Of a DNA stretch of 64,000 nucleotides, positions 54,931-62,637 are shown in pieces. Origin of the DNA: Nocardioides plantarum (GTDB lineage Bacteria; Actinomycetota; Actinomycetes; Propionibacteriales; Nocardioidaceae); NCBI RefSeq assembly GCF_006346395.1, contig NZ_VDMS01000001.1, positions 1,054,001 through 1,118,000 of the forward strand, in the 5' to 3' direction. A model generated the notes under the pieces. That model made no database searches. It saw only the letters and a program-made list of their open reading frames with translations, and had not been told where the DNA came from. The stretch's first letter is position 1, and every line of letters begins with the position of its first letter. The translations under genes and the position numbers were made by a program.

Positions 54931-55971
54931 TTACGCCGCAGGCACGGCGGGGTCCTCGGCCGACTCGTCGGCCGGCTCGTCGGCCGGGCGGTCGACGACG
55001 GCGGCGCCCAGCGTGAGCAGGGCCAGCACCAGCCACGAGAGCAGCACGGCGACCGGCCGCACCCCGACCGAGGTGCCGAAGAAGACATCCGCCCGGGTCA
55101 GCGAGAGCGCTGCTCCCGGAACGGTCCAGGGCACGATGTCGGGCCACGGCGACGGGAGCCCCGCGGGGTCGGTCAGGGCGAGCAGCGGCGCGAGGGCCGC
55201 CAGCGAGAAGGACCCTGCGACCGCGAGTCCCGCCAGGCCGAACACCGCCTCGGCTCCACGGATCAGCCAGGCGGTCGCCGCGATGGTGGTGGCGCCGACC
55301 GCGGTCGTGCGGAGGAGGCCGAGGTCGGTCGAGGCCGTCACCGTGGAGACGACGAGGGCGATCGCGAACGCCGCCACCACGCTGAGGACCGCGAGCACCA
55401 GCACGCGGGTCAGGGCCTGGCGCGTCGAGGTCACCCGCGACCCGGCCACCAGCAGCAGGCCGATCGCGAGCGCGACGCCGAGCACGATCCACGCCACGAC
55501 CACGGCGTACGGCGTCCCGCGCCAGGCGTCGGGGTTGCGGACCGGTCGGACCTCGACGACCCGGACCACGCGGCCGTAGCCGAGGCTCACCGACGCGACC
55601 TGCGCCCGGACCGCGGCGACGAGGTCCGGGTCGGCCGTGGACGACACGCGCAGGACGTCGTACGGCTTGCCGAGGTCGATATCGACCGTCGCGTCGAGCA
55701 GGCCGCGGCGTACGGCGTCGGCGGGGTCGTCGTCCTCGGGCAGCACCACCACGCGGCGCGGCGCCCCCGGCAGGGCGGCGGCGCGCTCCACGACGCTCTG
55801 GGACACCACCACCGGTCCGACGACGCCCATCTCGACGGCATCGGGCTGCGGACCCTCGCTGCCCACCTGGAGTGCGAACATGAGGGGGGCCAGCACCAGG
55901 CCGGCCACGAGCATCACCACGAGCACGACCGGGAGGCCCGGGCGTGGGCGGAGCGTGGTCGGCGTGTCCAT
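54931..55971 (-). CDS. Polytopic membrane protein, ABC-2-permease-like, unknown function
   Basis: 346 residues. There is one N-terminal helix (about residues 14-36), an extracytoplasmic domain of about 115 residues, and five to six further helices from about residue 155 to 330 with an acidic cytoplasmic tail (ADEPADESAEDPA). This layout resembles ABC-2 type or YhgE/Pip-like membrane proteins. No ATPase gene is adjacent. ATG 55971 precedes the first helix; the longer open frame upstream has no similarity. Confidence 0.7.
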   Translation of the reverse strand: MDTPTTLRPRPGLPVVLVVMLVAGLVLAPLMFALQVGSEGPQPDAVEMGVVGPVVVSQSVVERAAALPGAPRRVVVLPEDDDPADAVRRGLLDATVDIDLGKPYDVLRVSSTADPDLVAAVRAQVASVSLGYGRVVRVVEVRPVRNPDAWRGTPYAVVVAWIVLGVALAIGLLLVAGSRVTSTRQALTRVLVLAVLSVVAAFAIALVVSTVTASTDLGLLRTTAVGATTIAATAWLIRGAEAVFGLAGLAVAGSFSLAALAPLLALTDPAGLPSPWPDIVPWTVPGAALSLTRADVFFGTSVGVRPVAVLLSWLVLALLTLGAAVVDRPADEPADESAEDPAVPAA

Positions 55972-56008
55972 GTCGGGCTCGACGCTAGCGGGAGAGGAGG
56001 CGCACCGG

Positions 56009-57181
56009 ATGAGGATTCCCTGGCGGGCCCGGGTCGTCGCGACGGTGGCGCCTGCGGCCGTGGCGCTCGGCGCCCTGCTCTGGACGCTGCCCGACGGCCC
56101 GGCCGTGCGCCCGGCACCGACCGTCGTCGGGGCGACCCAGACCCGCTGCCTGCCGACCCACGGCCTCGACACGGTCAGGGAGCTCGACCGGTTCGCGCGT
56201 GAGGTGCGGGGCAACCCGGAGTTCCAGGGCGGCGACGTCGGCGCGAGCGTCGCGCTGCAGGACGGTCGCCAGCTGTTCCTGTTCGGCGACACCCTGCGCG
56301 GCGCCGACTTCGACGGCCAGGCGTTCGTGCGCAACTCGATGCTCGTCTTCAGCCCCGCGTGCGCCCAGGTCCTGCTGCCGGCCGACCACGGCGCGATCCT
56401 GCCCGACCGGGCCGACGGCGTCGGCTACTGGCCGATGTCGGTCGCGCGCGTCGAGCGGCCCGGCTACGACCTGGTGGGGGTGACGGCCCAGCGGGTGCGC
56501 GACAACGGCGACCAGTCCGCGGGCATCTTCGCCTTCGACAACCTCGGCCCGGCCGTCGCGGTCTTCGTCGTCCCGCGCGGCGGGACCCCACAGCTCATCG
56601 AGCTCCAGGACGTCGGGCCCGACCGGGTCGACACGACCCGGCCCGTCTGGGGTGCCGCGTCGGCCGTCGTCGGCGACACGGTCTACCTCTACGGCACCGC
56701 CCGGCCCGCCGAGGCCGGGGTCTTCGGGTTCTCGCTGCAGGTGGCGCGGGTCCGCGTCGACGACCTGCTCGACCCCACCAGGTGGCGCTACTGGGACGGC
56801 CAGGCGTGGCAGCGCGACCCCGGCCGGGCCGCCGTTCTGATCCCGGCCGACGGTGGGGTGTCGCAGACGCTCAGCGTCTTCGAGCAGGAAGGACGGTGGT
56901 ACGCCGTCAGCAAGCGCGACGAGGTGCTCGGCACCGACCTCACCGTCTGGACGTCGCCGGGGCCGACCGGCCCGTTCACGCCGAGCCCGGCGCTCGCGCA
57001 GATCCCGTCCGACGCCGCGACCGGGACCCTGCGCTACCTGGCCCTCGCCCACCCCGACCTGCTGCCGAAGGCGGGCACGATGGTCGTCTCCTACAGCCAG
57101 AACGACACCGACGTCGGCGACGTGCTGGCCGACCCCCGGCGCTACCGGCCGCGGTTCCTGCGGGTCACGCTGCCCCGCTGA
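56009..57181 (+). CDS. Secreted DUF4185-like beta-propeller protein
   Basis: 390 residues. An N-terminal signal anchor (VVATVAPAAVALGALLWTL) is followed by a domain with repeated blades: GDVGASVALQDGRQLFLFGDTL, MSVARVERPGYDLV, AASAVVGDTVYLYGTA and RWRYWDGQAWQ. This is the pattern of DUF4185 and five-bladed glycosidase-like propellers. Binding or cleaving an extracellular carbohydrate is likely. GGAGAGGAGG lies nine bases before ATG 56009. The last 17 bases overlap the convergent STAS gene. Confidence 0.8.
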   Translation: MRIPWRARVVATVAPAAVALGALLWTLPDGPAVRPAPTVVGATQTRCLPTHGLDTVRELDRFAREVRGNPEFQGGDVGASVALQDGRQLFLFGDTLRGADFDGQAFVRNSMLVFSPACAQVLLPADHGAILPDRADGVGYWPMSVARVERPGYDLVGVTAQRVRDNGDQSAGIFAFDNLGPAVAVFVVPRGGTPQLIELQDVGPDRVDTTRPVWGAASAVVGDTVYLYGTARPAEAGVFGFSLQVARVRVDDLLDPTRWRYWDGQAWQRDPGRAAVLIPADGGVSQTLSVFEQEGRWYAVSKRDEVLGTDLTVWTSPGPTGPFTPSPALAQIPSDAATGTLRYLALAHPDLLPKAGTMVVSYSQNDTDVGDVLADPRRYRPRFLRVTLPR

Positions 57182-57482
57182 GGTCGAACGGCAGCCCGCT
57201 GATCTCCAGGACGCGGGCCGCGAGGGTCCCCGAGCGGGTCACCAGCGTCACCTCGCCACCGCGGGTGCGACACCGACGCATGGCCGCCGCCAGGATGCCG
57301 AGGCCGATGCTGGGCAGGAAGTCGACCTCGCTGAGATCGACCCTCACCGGCACGGTGAGCTCGGCCGACGCGGTGGCGAGCGCGGACTTCATGTCGTCCA
57401 GGGAGAGCTCGTCGACGATGCCGCTCAGGGTCAGCGTCGAGGTCGACTCGTCGTACGACGCGTCGAAGGGCCGTCCACTCAT
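57165..57482 (-). CDS. STAS-domain anti-sigma-factor antagonist
   Basis: A 105-residue single STAS domain. The phosphorylatable Ser lies in VDLSEVDFLPSIGLGIL (about residues 47-63), the segment contacting anti-sigma kinases. No partner kinase gene is adjacent. TAGGAT lies six bases before the ATG. Probably part of a partner-switching pathway for a sigma-B-type factor encoded elsewhere. Confidence 0.88.
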   Translation of the reverse strand: MSGRPFDASYDESTSTLTLSGIVDELSLDDMKSALATASAELTVPVRVDLSEVDFLPSIGLGILAAAMRRCRTRGGEVTLVTRSGTLAARVLEISGLPFDLSGAA

Positions 57483-57527
57483 GCCGAAATCCTAGGAGGT
57501 CGGCCTATCTTCCACCCGCAGGCCGTC

Positions 57528-57791
57528 TCACCGCGCCGCGACGGCGCGCTGCATGCGCGCCTGGTAGCGCTCGACGCGCCCCTGCCAGGTCAGCACCAGG
57601 AGGGGGCCGATGACCGGCACGAAGACCAGGACGATGAAGCCCCACACCCCGTGGGGCAGCCGCATCTTGCCCCGGAGCAGCTGCACGACCACGACCGCGA
57701 CGAGGACGAGGTGCACGATGCTGACCACGGTGATGCCCACCTCCAGCGGCGACGGGGCCAGCGGGGGAAGCTCGTGGTCCTGCTCAGGCAT
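57528..57791 (-). CDS. Small membrane protein with PLDc_N-like domain
   Basis: 87 residues. There are two membrane helices (about residues 19-40 and 47-68), with the WGFIVLVFVPVIGPLLVLTWQGR segment characteristic of the phospholipase D-nuclease N-terminal (PLDc_N) module. No catalytic domain follows. Function unknown. Confidence 0.75.
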   Translation of the reverse strand: MPEQDHELPPLAPSPLEVGITVVSIVHLVLVAVVVVQLLRGKMRLPHGVWGFIVLVFVPVIGPLLVLTWQGRVERYQARMQRAVAAR

Positions 57792-58041
57792 GTCGTGCTC
57801 TCCGTACGTCGTGGCTCTCGGCCCCGAACCGTACGCGGCGCGGACCTGGACACGGAACTCGGCGTGCCCCTACGCGCCCCGGTCCCGGGCTGCGACGGGC
57901 AGCGGGAGGTGGAGCCCGTCGCCAGCGGAGAACGCTCTTCCTCAGGCTCTGAGGGCGCGCCACACTCGTACGTGCCCTGGGCGTCGACTCGTCATGGCGA
58001 CCGGTACCCGGGTGCGGCGATGCGGTGAGCGACCTGCGGTG

Positions 58042-59277
58042 TCAGGTGCGGGTGGGGTCGTGGCCGGGTTGGTGGGCGCGTGCGTGGTGGTAGGGGCACA
58101 GCAGGCTGGTGGTGCGGAGGTCGGTGCCTCCGCCGTGGGCCCAGGGGATGTGGTGGTGGGCGTGGCACAGGTAGCCGGGGACGTCGCAGCCACTGTGGTG
58201 TTGGCAGTGGCGTTGCTCGACGATCGCGGCGAGGCGTTGGGCGGGGGTGTGGAACCTGTGCTTCCGGCCTAGCGCGAGGACCTCGCCGGATGCGTTCATC
58301 CAGGCCGGGATGACCCCGGCGCCGCAGGCCAGGCGGAGGTACTCGGTGGGGCTGATCTTGGTGCCGGTCTCCAGCTGGGCGGCCTTCATCTTCCCCTGCA
58401 GGAGGTCGTAGTCACCGATGACGATCACGGTGGCGGACAGGCCGCCGATCTTCGGTAGCTGGGTGGGGTCGTAGGTCTCGATCCAGTCCACGAACGCCTG
58501 GCCGAGGCGTTCGGCTGAGGGTCTCTGCCAGTCGTAGGACCCGGGCCCGTGTTCGGCGCGGACGTGCTTGGGGGCGGCCAGGGCGTGGAGCTGTTTGCGG
58601 AACGCATCGGCGGTGGCGGTGGGGATGGAGAACCGGCCGTGGGTCAGTCCGTCACCGTCGTCGCCCATGGTGAGTCGGGTGCGTCTGCGGGCGCGTTGTT
58701 CCTGGGCTTCCAACGCTTTGGCTTCGCGTTCGTCGGCGCCTTCGGGGTCCAGGCGTTCCCAGATCGCGTGGCCCATCGTCGCCAGGGCATCGGCGTCATG
58801 GCCACCGACAGCCTCAGCGAGCAGGAACGTCTCGGCGCGGGCCTGGTCGTGGGCGGTGACCTTCTCGTCGTCCAGCAGAGCGACATGGTTGGCGATGGCT
58901 TGGGCCTGCTCGGCATGGATCTCCCCGCGGGCCGTCGCGGTGCGGGTGGGTTCGAGGTCGCCCAGGCCTGCGGCGAGCTTGGCCTTTGCGCGAGCAGACC
59001 GTCCGGTCACCCCGGTGGTCTGCTGCACCCACCGGGCGACGTTGCGGCACTGCGTCTGGCCAGGCAGGTCCAGGACCTCGGCCTGTCTGATGGAGCGGGC
59101 TTCGAGCTCGGCCACACCGGCGGCGACCCGGGCACCCAGACCCACCACACGGATGGTGGTCTCTACATCCATCGACCAGGCCGGGACGTCGGCCAGACCC
59201 TTCAGCTCGTCGAGGAACCGGCACAGCACTGCCTTGATCGGGTGTCCCGATCCGGGGGTGTCGGTGTGCTGGGCCAT
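58042..59277 (-). CDS. DUF222 protein with C-terminal HNH nuclease domain
   Basis: A 411-residue protein. DUF222 covers about residues 30-330. The HNH module at the end has CHAHHHIPWAHGGGT (about residues 369-383), the central Asp/Thr strand, and LLCPYHHARAH; the preceding HCQHHSGCDVPGY supplies Cys/His zinc ligands. This family is abundant and often multicopy in Nocardioides and mycobacteria, sometimes linked to inserted elements; nuclease role and targets are unknown. No intron or intein lies around it. Confidence 0.9.
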   Translation of the reverse strand: MAQHTDTPGSGHPIKAVLCRFLDELKGLADVPAWSMDVETTIRVVGLGARVAAGVAELEARSIRQAEVLDLPGQTQCRNVARWVQQTTGVTGRSARAKAKLAAGLGDLEPTRTATARGEIHAEQAQAIANHVALLDDEKVTAHDQARAETFLLAEAVGGHDADALATMGHAIWERLDPEGADEREAKALEAQEQRARRRTRLTMGDDGDGLTHGRFSIPTATADAFRKQLHALAAPKHVRAEHGPGSYDWQRPSAERLGQAFVDWIETYDPTQLPKIGGLSATVIVIGDYDLLQGKMKAAQLETGTKISPTEYLRLACGAGVIPAWMNASGEVLALGRKHRFHTPAQRLAAIVEQRHCQHHSGCDVPGYLCHAHHHIPWAHGGGTDLRTTSLLCPYHHARAHQPGHDPTRT

Positions 59278-59603
59278 GGGTCTATTCCAGCACCGACCAC
59301 CGACAGTCCCGATCGACTTTCCCGCTCAACCACAGGGGTTGTGGACAACCCAGCCCCACCCCGTCCCTGTGGACGACTCGTGGTTGTTTCCACAGACCCG
59401 TGGGTCGGGTTGGGCGGGTCGGTGGCGGTGGCTTCGAGGCTCGTCGCTGGGGCTCCTCGCACCTCAGCCGACGTGGGGGCGGGGCCGGGGCGGCGTACCG
59501 GGTCGGGTCGCCGCTGGGGCTCCTCGCACCTCAGCCGACGTGGGGTTCGGCGGCGTGGCGCCGGGCCTCCTCAGCCGACGGCGGACAGCGGTACCGTCGA
59601 TCC
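59278..59603. repeat. Intergenic region with 34-bp direct repeats
   Basis: There is no gene in these 326 bases. A 34-bp sequence beginning CGCTGGGGCTCCTCGCACCT and ending CCGACGTGGGG occurs twice exactly (59445-59478 and 59512-59545, period 67). A third partial copy (CCTCAGCCGACG) is near 59569. The GTGGACAACC/CCACAGACCC-like AT-poor stretch upstream holds nothing recognisable. Confidence 0.75.
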
Positions 59604-59945
59604 ATGGGCGACGACTGGCGCGACGAGGTGGTGACGAGGGTGCGGGGCCTGGTGCTGGGTGCCGACCCGGAGATCGTCGAGGAGGTCAAGTGGCGCAAGC
59701 CGACCAACCCCGACGGGGTGCCGACGTTCTCTGCCTCGGGCCTGGTCTGCACGCTCGAGACCTACCAGGACAAGGTCAAGATGACCTTCGCCAAGGGCGC
59801 GGCGCTCGACGACCCGGCCGGCGTGTTCAACGCCAGCCTCGACGCCGGGACCCGCCGGGCCGTCGACGTCAAGGAGGGTGACGCCCTCGACGAGGACGCG
59901 TTCGTCGCCCTGGTCCGCGCCGCGGTCGAGCTCAACCGCCGCTGA
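59604..59945 (+). CDS. DUF1801 protein
   Basis: A 113-residue YdhG-like DUF1801 protein. The core EEVKWRKPTNPDGVPTFSASG is at about residues 26-46, followed by KMTFAKGAAL. These small proteins are of unknown function; some relatives bind iron-sulfur or aromatic ligands. TACCGT lies six bases before the ATG, a leaderless arrangement. It stands alone. Confidence 0.85.
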   Translation: MGDDWRDEVVTRVRGLVLGADPEIVEEVKWRKPTNPDGVPTFSASGLVCTLETYQDKVKMTFAKGAALDDPAGVFNASLDAGTRRAVDVKEGDALDEDAFVALVRAAVELNRR

Positions 59946-59977
59946 CGGCACGACCGGGCCCGCCGTCGTACGACGGC

Positions 59978-60739
59978 TCAGGGGTTGGTCGGGATGTGCA
60001 TGACGGTGCCGCCGTCCATGACGAACTCCGCACCGGTGGTGAACGACGACTCGTCGCTGGCCAGGAACAGCACGAAGCTGGCGACCTCCTCGGGTCGGCC
60101 CGGGCGGCCGAGCGGGATGGGGATCAGGCCCTCGGGCATCTGGTCGGTGGCGGGGGTGCTGATCCGGCCGGGGTGCAGGGAGTTGCAGCGGATGCCGTGG
60201 GGCGCGAGCTCCATGGCGACCGACTTGGTGAGCCCGGTCAGCCCCCACTTCGAGGCGACGTAGCCGTGGGCCCAAGGGGTGCCACGCAGCCCCTCGATCG
60301 AGGAGGTGTTGATGATCGAGCCGCCGCCGGCGGCGATCAGCGCCTCGGTGGCGGCGCGGATGCCGAGGAAGGCGCCGGTGAGGTTGACGTCGAGCATCTC
60401 CTGCCACAGCGCCCGCTTGTAGCGCTGCAGCTGGCCGCCGTTGAAGATGCCGGCGTTGTTGAACAGCACGTCGAGCCGGCCGAGCTCGGCGACGGTGAGG
60501 GCGACGGCGGCCTTCCAGTCCTCGTCGCTGGTGACGTCGAGGTGGACGTAGCGGGCGACGCCCTCACCGAACTCTCCGCACAGCTCGTCGGCGAGCGCCC
60601 GACCCTCCTCGTCGAGCAGGTCGCCGATGACGACCCGGGCACCCTCCGCGACGAGCATCCGCGCGCTGGCGCCCCCGATGTTGCGAGCCCCGCCGCTGAT
60701 GAGCACGACCTTGCCCTCGACCCGTCCTTCGCGTTCCAT
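59978..60739 (-). CDS. Short-chain dehydrogenase/reductase
   Basis: A 253-residue classical SDR. NAD(P)-binding GGARNIGGASA is at about residues 16-26, Asp in VIGDLLDEEG favours NAD, NNAGIF is at about 91-96, catalytic Ser is in NTSSIEG and YVASK at about 164-168. Family members oxidise steroid and other alcohols. TAGGGT lies seven bases before the ATG. It diverges from a DapB-like reductase around a KstR-like palindrome, which suggests a place in steroid or related lipid catabolism. Confidence 0.9.
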   Translation of the reverse strand: MEREGRVEGKVVLISGGARNIGGASARMLVAEGARVVIGDLLDEEGRALADELCGEFGEGVARYVHLDVTSDEDWKAAVALTVAELGRLDVLFNNAGIFNGGQLQRYKRALWQEMLDVNLTGAFLGIRAATEALIAAGGGSIINTSSIEGLRGTPWAHGYVASKWGLTGLTKSVAMELAPHGIRCNSLHPGRISTPATDQMPEGLIPIPLGRPGRPEEVASFVLFLASDESSFTTGAEFVMDGGTVMHIPTNP

Positions 60740-60762
60740 GCGCCGGACCCTACCGTCCGAAG

Positions 60763-60776
60763 TAGAACCTGTTCTA
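60763..60776. promoter_or_regulatory. KstR-like palindromic operator between divergent reductases
   Basis: TAGAACCTGTTCTA has perfect 6-bp arms and fits the mycobacterial KstR pattern TnnAACnnGTTnnA, whose best sites contain TAGAAC/GTTCTA. It overlaps the TAGATT -10 hexamer of the plus-strand gene (60775-60780) and the -35 region of the minus-strand gene, so one dimer could repress both. Confidence 0.8.
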
Positions 60777-60787
60777 GATTCACGCCC

Positions 60788-61882
60788 ATGTCTCCGCAGA
60801 CGATCCGCGTCGCCCAGGTCGCCACCGGCAACGCCGGCAGGCTGACCCTCCGCCAGCTCATCGACGACCCGCGGTTCGACCTCGTCGCGGTCAGCACCTC
60901 GACCCCGGACAAGGTGGGCCGGGACGCCGGCGAGCTGGCCGGCCTCGCGGTGACGACCGGCGTCACCGCCGTCGGCGACCTCGCCGCGCTCATCGCGACG
61001 AGGCCCGACGTGGTCGTCTACTGCGCGATGGGCGACACCCGGCCGGTCGAGGCCACCCACGACGTACGCCGGCTGCTCGAGGCCGGCATCGACGTCGTCG
61101 GGTCGGCGCCCGGCACACTGCAGTACCCCTGGGGCACCATGCCGCAGAAGGTGATCGACAAGGTGGAGGCCGCCGCGCAGGCCGGCGGCGCGAGCGTCTA
61201 CGTGACCGGCGTCGACCCCGGGTTCGCCAGCGACCTGGTGCCGTTGGCCCTGGCCAGCACGTGCCAGCGGATCACCCAGGTCAAGACCTACGAGCTCGCC
61301 GACTACGCGACGTACGACGGCGCGGAGGTGATGTTCGACCTGATGGGCTTCGGTCAGCCGGTCGACTCCACTCCCCTGCTGTTCCTGCCGGGTGTGCTCG
61401 CGATGGCGTGGGGCACCACGATCCGGATGACGGCCGCCGGGCTGGGCATCGAGGTCGACGAGATCGTCGAGCACTGGGAGGCCGCGCCGGCGCCCGAGGG
61501 CTACGACATCGCCGCCGGCCGCATCGAGCAGGGCACCATCGCAGCGCTGAGGTTCTCGATCAGCGGCCTGGTCGACGGCCACCCCGCGATCGTCGTCGAG
61601 CACGTCACCCGCACCCGCGACGACCTGCGCCCCGACTGGGCCCGCCCCGCCGCGGGCGGCGGGTCCTACCGCGTCGAGATCACCGGCGAGCCGTCGTACG
61701 TCGTCGACATCGTGCCGAGCAGCGAGCACGGCGACCACAACCACGCCGCGATCGTCGCCGCGTGCGGTCGCATCGTGAACGCGATCCCCGACGTGGTCGC
61801 CGCCCGTCCCGGGATCCTCACCACGCTCGACCTGCCGTTGCCGACGGGCCGGGGCACCTACGTCGGCCCCGGCGGGCGCTGA
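60788..61882 (+). CDS. DapB-like NAD(P)H-dependent reductase
   Basis: A 364-residue protein whose first 130 residues form a Rossmann fold like dihydrodipicolinate reductase (VAQVATGNAGRLTLRQL, then VVVYCAMGDTRP). The C-terminal part is not the lysine-pathway type. Homologues in actinobacteria are found in lipid and steroid catabolic clusters and are of unresolved activity. TAGATT seven bases before the ATG is overlapped by the KstR-like operator. Confidence 0.82.
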   Translation: MSPQTIRVAQVATGNAGRLTLRQLIDDPRFDLVAVSTSTPDKVGRDAGELAGLAVTTGVTAVGDLAALIATRPDVVVYCAMGDTRPVEATHDVRRLLEAGIDVVGSAPGTLQYPWGTMPQKVIDKVEAAAQAGGASVYVTGVDPGFASDLVPLALASTCQRITQVKTYELADYATYDGAEVMFDLMGFGQPVDSTPLLFLPGVLAMAWGTTIRMTAAGLGIEVDEIVEHWEAAPAPEGYDIAAGRIEQGTIAALRFSISGLVDGHPAIVVEHVTRTRDDLRPDWARPAAGGGSYRVEITGEPSYVVDIVPSSEHGDHNHAAIVAACGRIVNAIPDVVAARPGILTTLDLPLPTGRGTYVGPGGR

Positions 61883-61929
61883 CCGCCGCGCCGGGCGACG
61901 CCCAGCCCCGCCAGACCCGCAGACCGACC

Positions 61930-62475
61930 TCAGCCCATCGACTTCCGGCCGTCGATCGTCTCGCGGATGATGTCGGCGTGCCCGGCGTGCTGGGCCGTCT
62001 CGGCCACCAGGTGCACGAAGACCCGCAGCGTGCTCCAGCTCGCGCCGGGCTCGAACCACGGCGCCGTCGGCAGCGGGTGACGGGCCGACAGGTCGACGGT
62101 GCGGACCAGCTCGTCGGTCGAGGCCGCCGCCTCGTCGTACGCCGCGAGCAGGCCGGCGAGCGTCTCGTCGTCGCGCATCGTGAAGCCGTCGAGGTGAGCG
62201 AGCACGACGGCCGGCGGGTTGCTCCAGTCGACGTTGGCCCAGTCGACATCGGGAGCCTCGTCCGGTCCGTCGACGACGAACGCGGCCCACTGCCGCTCGA
62301 TGACGGTCACGTGCTTGATCAGCCCACCGAGGCAGAGCTCGCTGGCGGTCGGGGTCAGCCGGGCCTGGTCGTCGGTGAGGCCGTCGACCGTGCCGCGGAA
62401 CAGCCCACGGTGCTTGGTCAGGGCCTCGAGGAGGTCGGCGCGGTCGAGGTCGGTGGGGTGCTGGGTGGTGGTCAT
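61930..62475 (-). CDS. DinB-fold metalloprotein (DUF664/mycothiol-transferase-like)
   Basis: A 181-residue four-helix-bundle protein. Putative metal-binding His residues are in LIKHVTVIERQW (about residue 54) and in HLVAETAQHAGHADII near the C-terminus. DinB-fold proteins of actinobacteria include mycothiol-dependent transferases; the substrate here is unknown. TAGCCT lies six bases before the ATG, so it has its own leaderless promoter and is not simply continued from prfC. Confidence 0.85.
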   Translation of the reverse strand: MTTTQHPTDLDRADLLEALTKHRGLFRGTVDGLTDDQARLTPTASELCLGGLIKHVTVIERQWAAFVVDGPDEAPDVDWANVDWSNPPAVVLAHLDGFTMRDDETLAGLLAAYDEAAASTDELVRTVDLSARHPLPTAPWFEPGASWSTLRVFVHLVAETAQHAGHADIIRETIDGRKSMG

Positions 62476-62522
62476 GGCGTCAGGCTAGGACCGCTTCAGG
62501 TCAGTTTGCGGCCTGAATGAAG

Positions 62523-62624
62523 CGTTGGGAAATTCTCCGCCGGCGTGGTGAAACTCCCGCCTCGTCGACGACGTTTCGTCATAGGGGCGGGAGTTTCACC
62601 GCTGTGGCGGTGAATCTCCCAACG
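62523..62624. repeat. Nested long palindrome downstream of prfC
   Basis: Inner arms GGTGAAACTCCCGCC (62547-62561) and GGCGGGAGTTTCACC (62586-62600) are a perfect 15-bp inverted repeat. Outer arms (62523-62541 and 62606-62624, beginning CGTTGGGA and ending TCCCAACG) pair at 17 of 19 positions. The motif GGTGAAWCTCCC thus recurs in alternating orientation. It ends 13 bases after the prfC stop and may terminate it, but is much larger than a normal terminator. Confidence 0.75.
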
Positions 62625-62637
62625 GGTCCCAGAACCC

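Noticed and set aside
58042..59277. HNH protein as a homing endonuclease or restriction enzyme
   Set aside because: The DUF222 architecture is a chromosomal family of its own; there is no intron, intein or methyltransferase partner.
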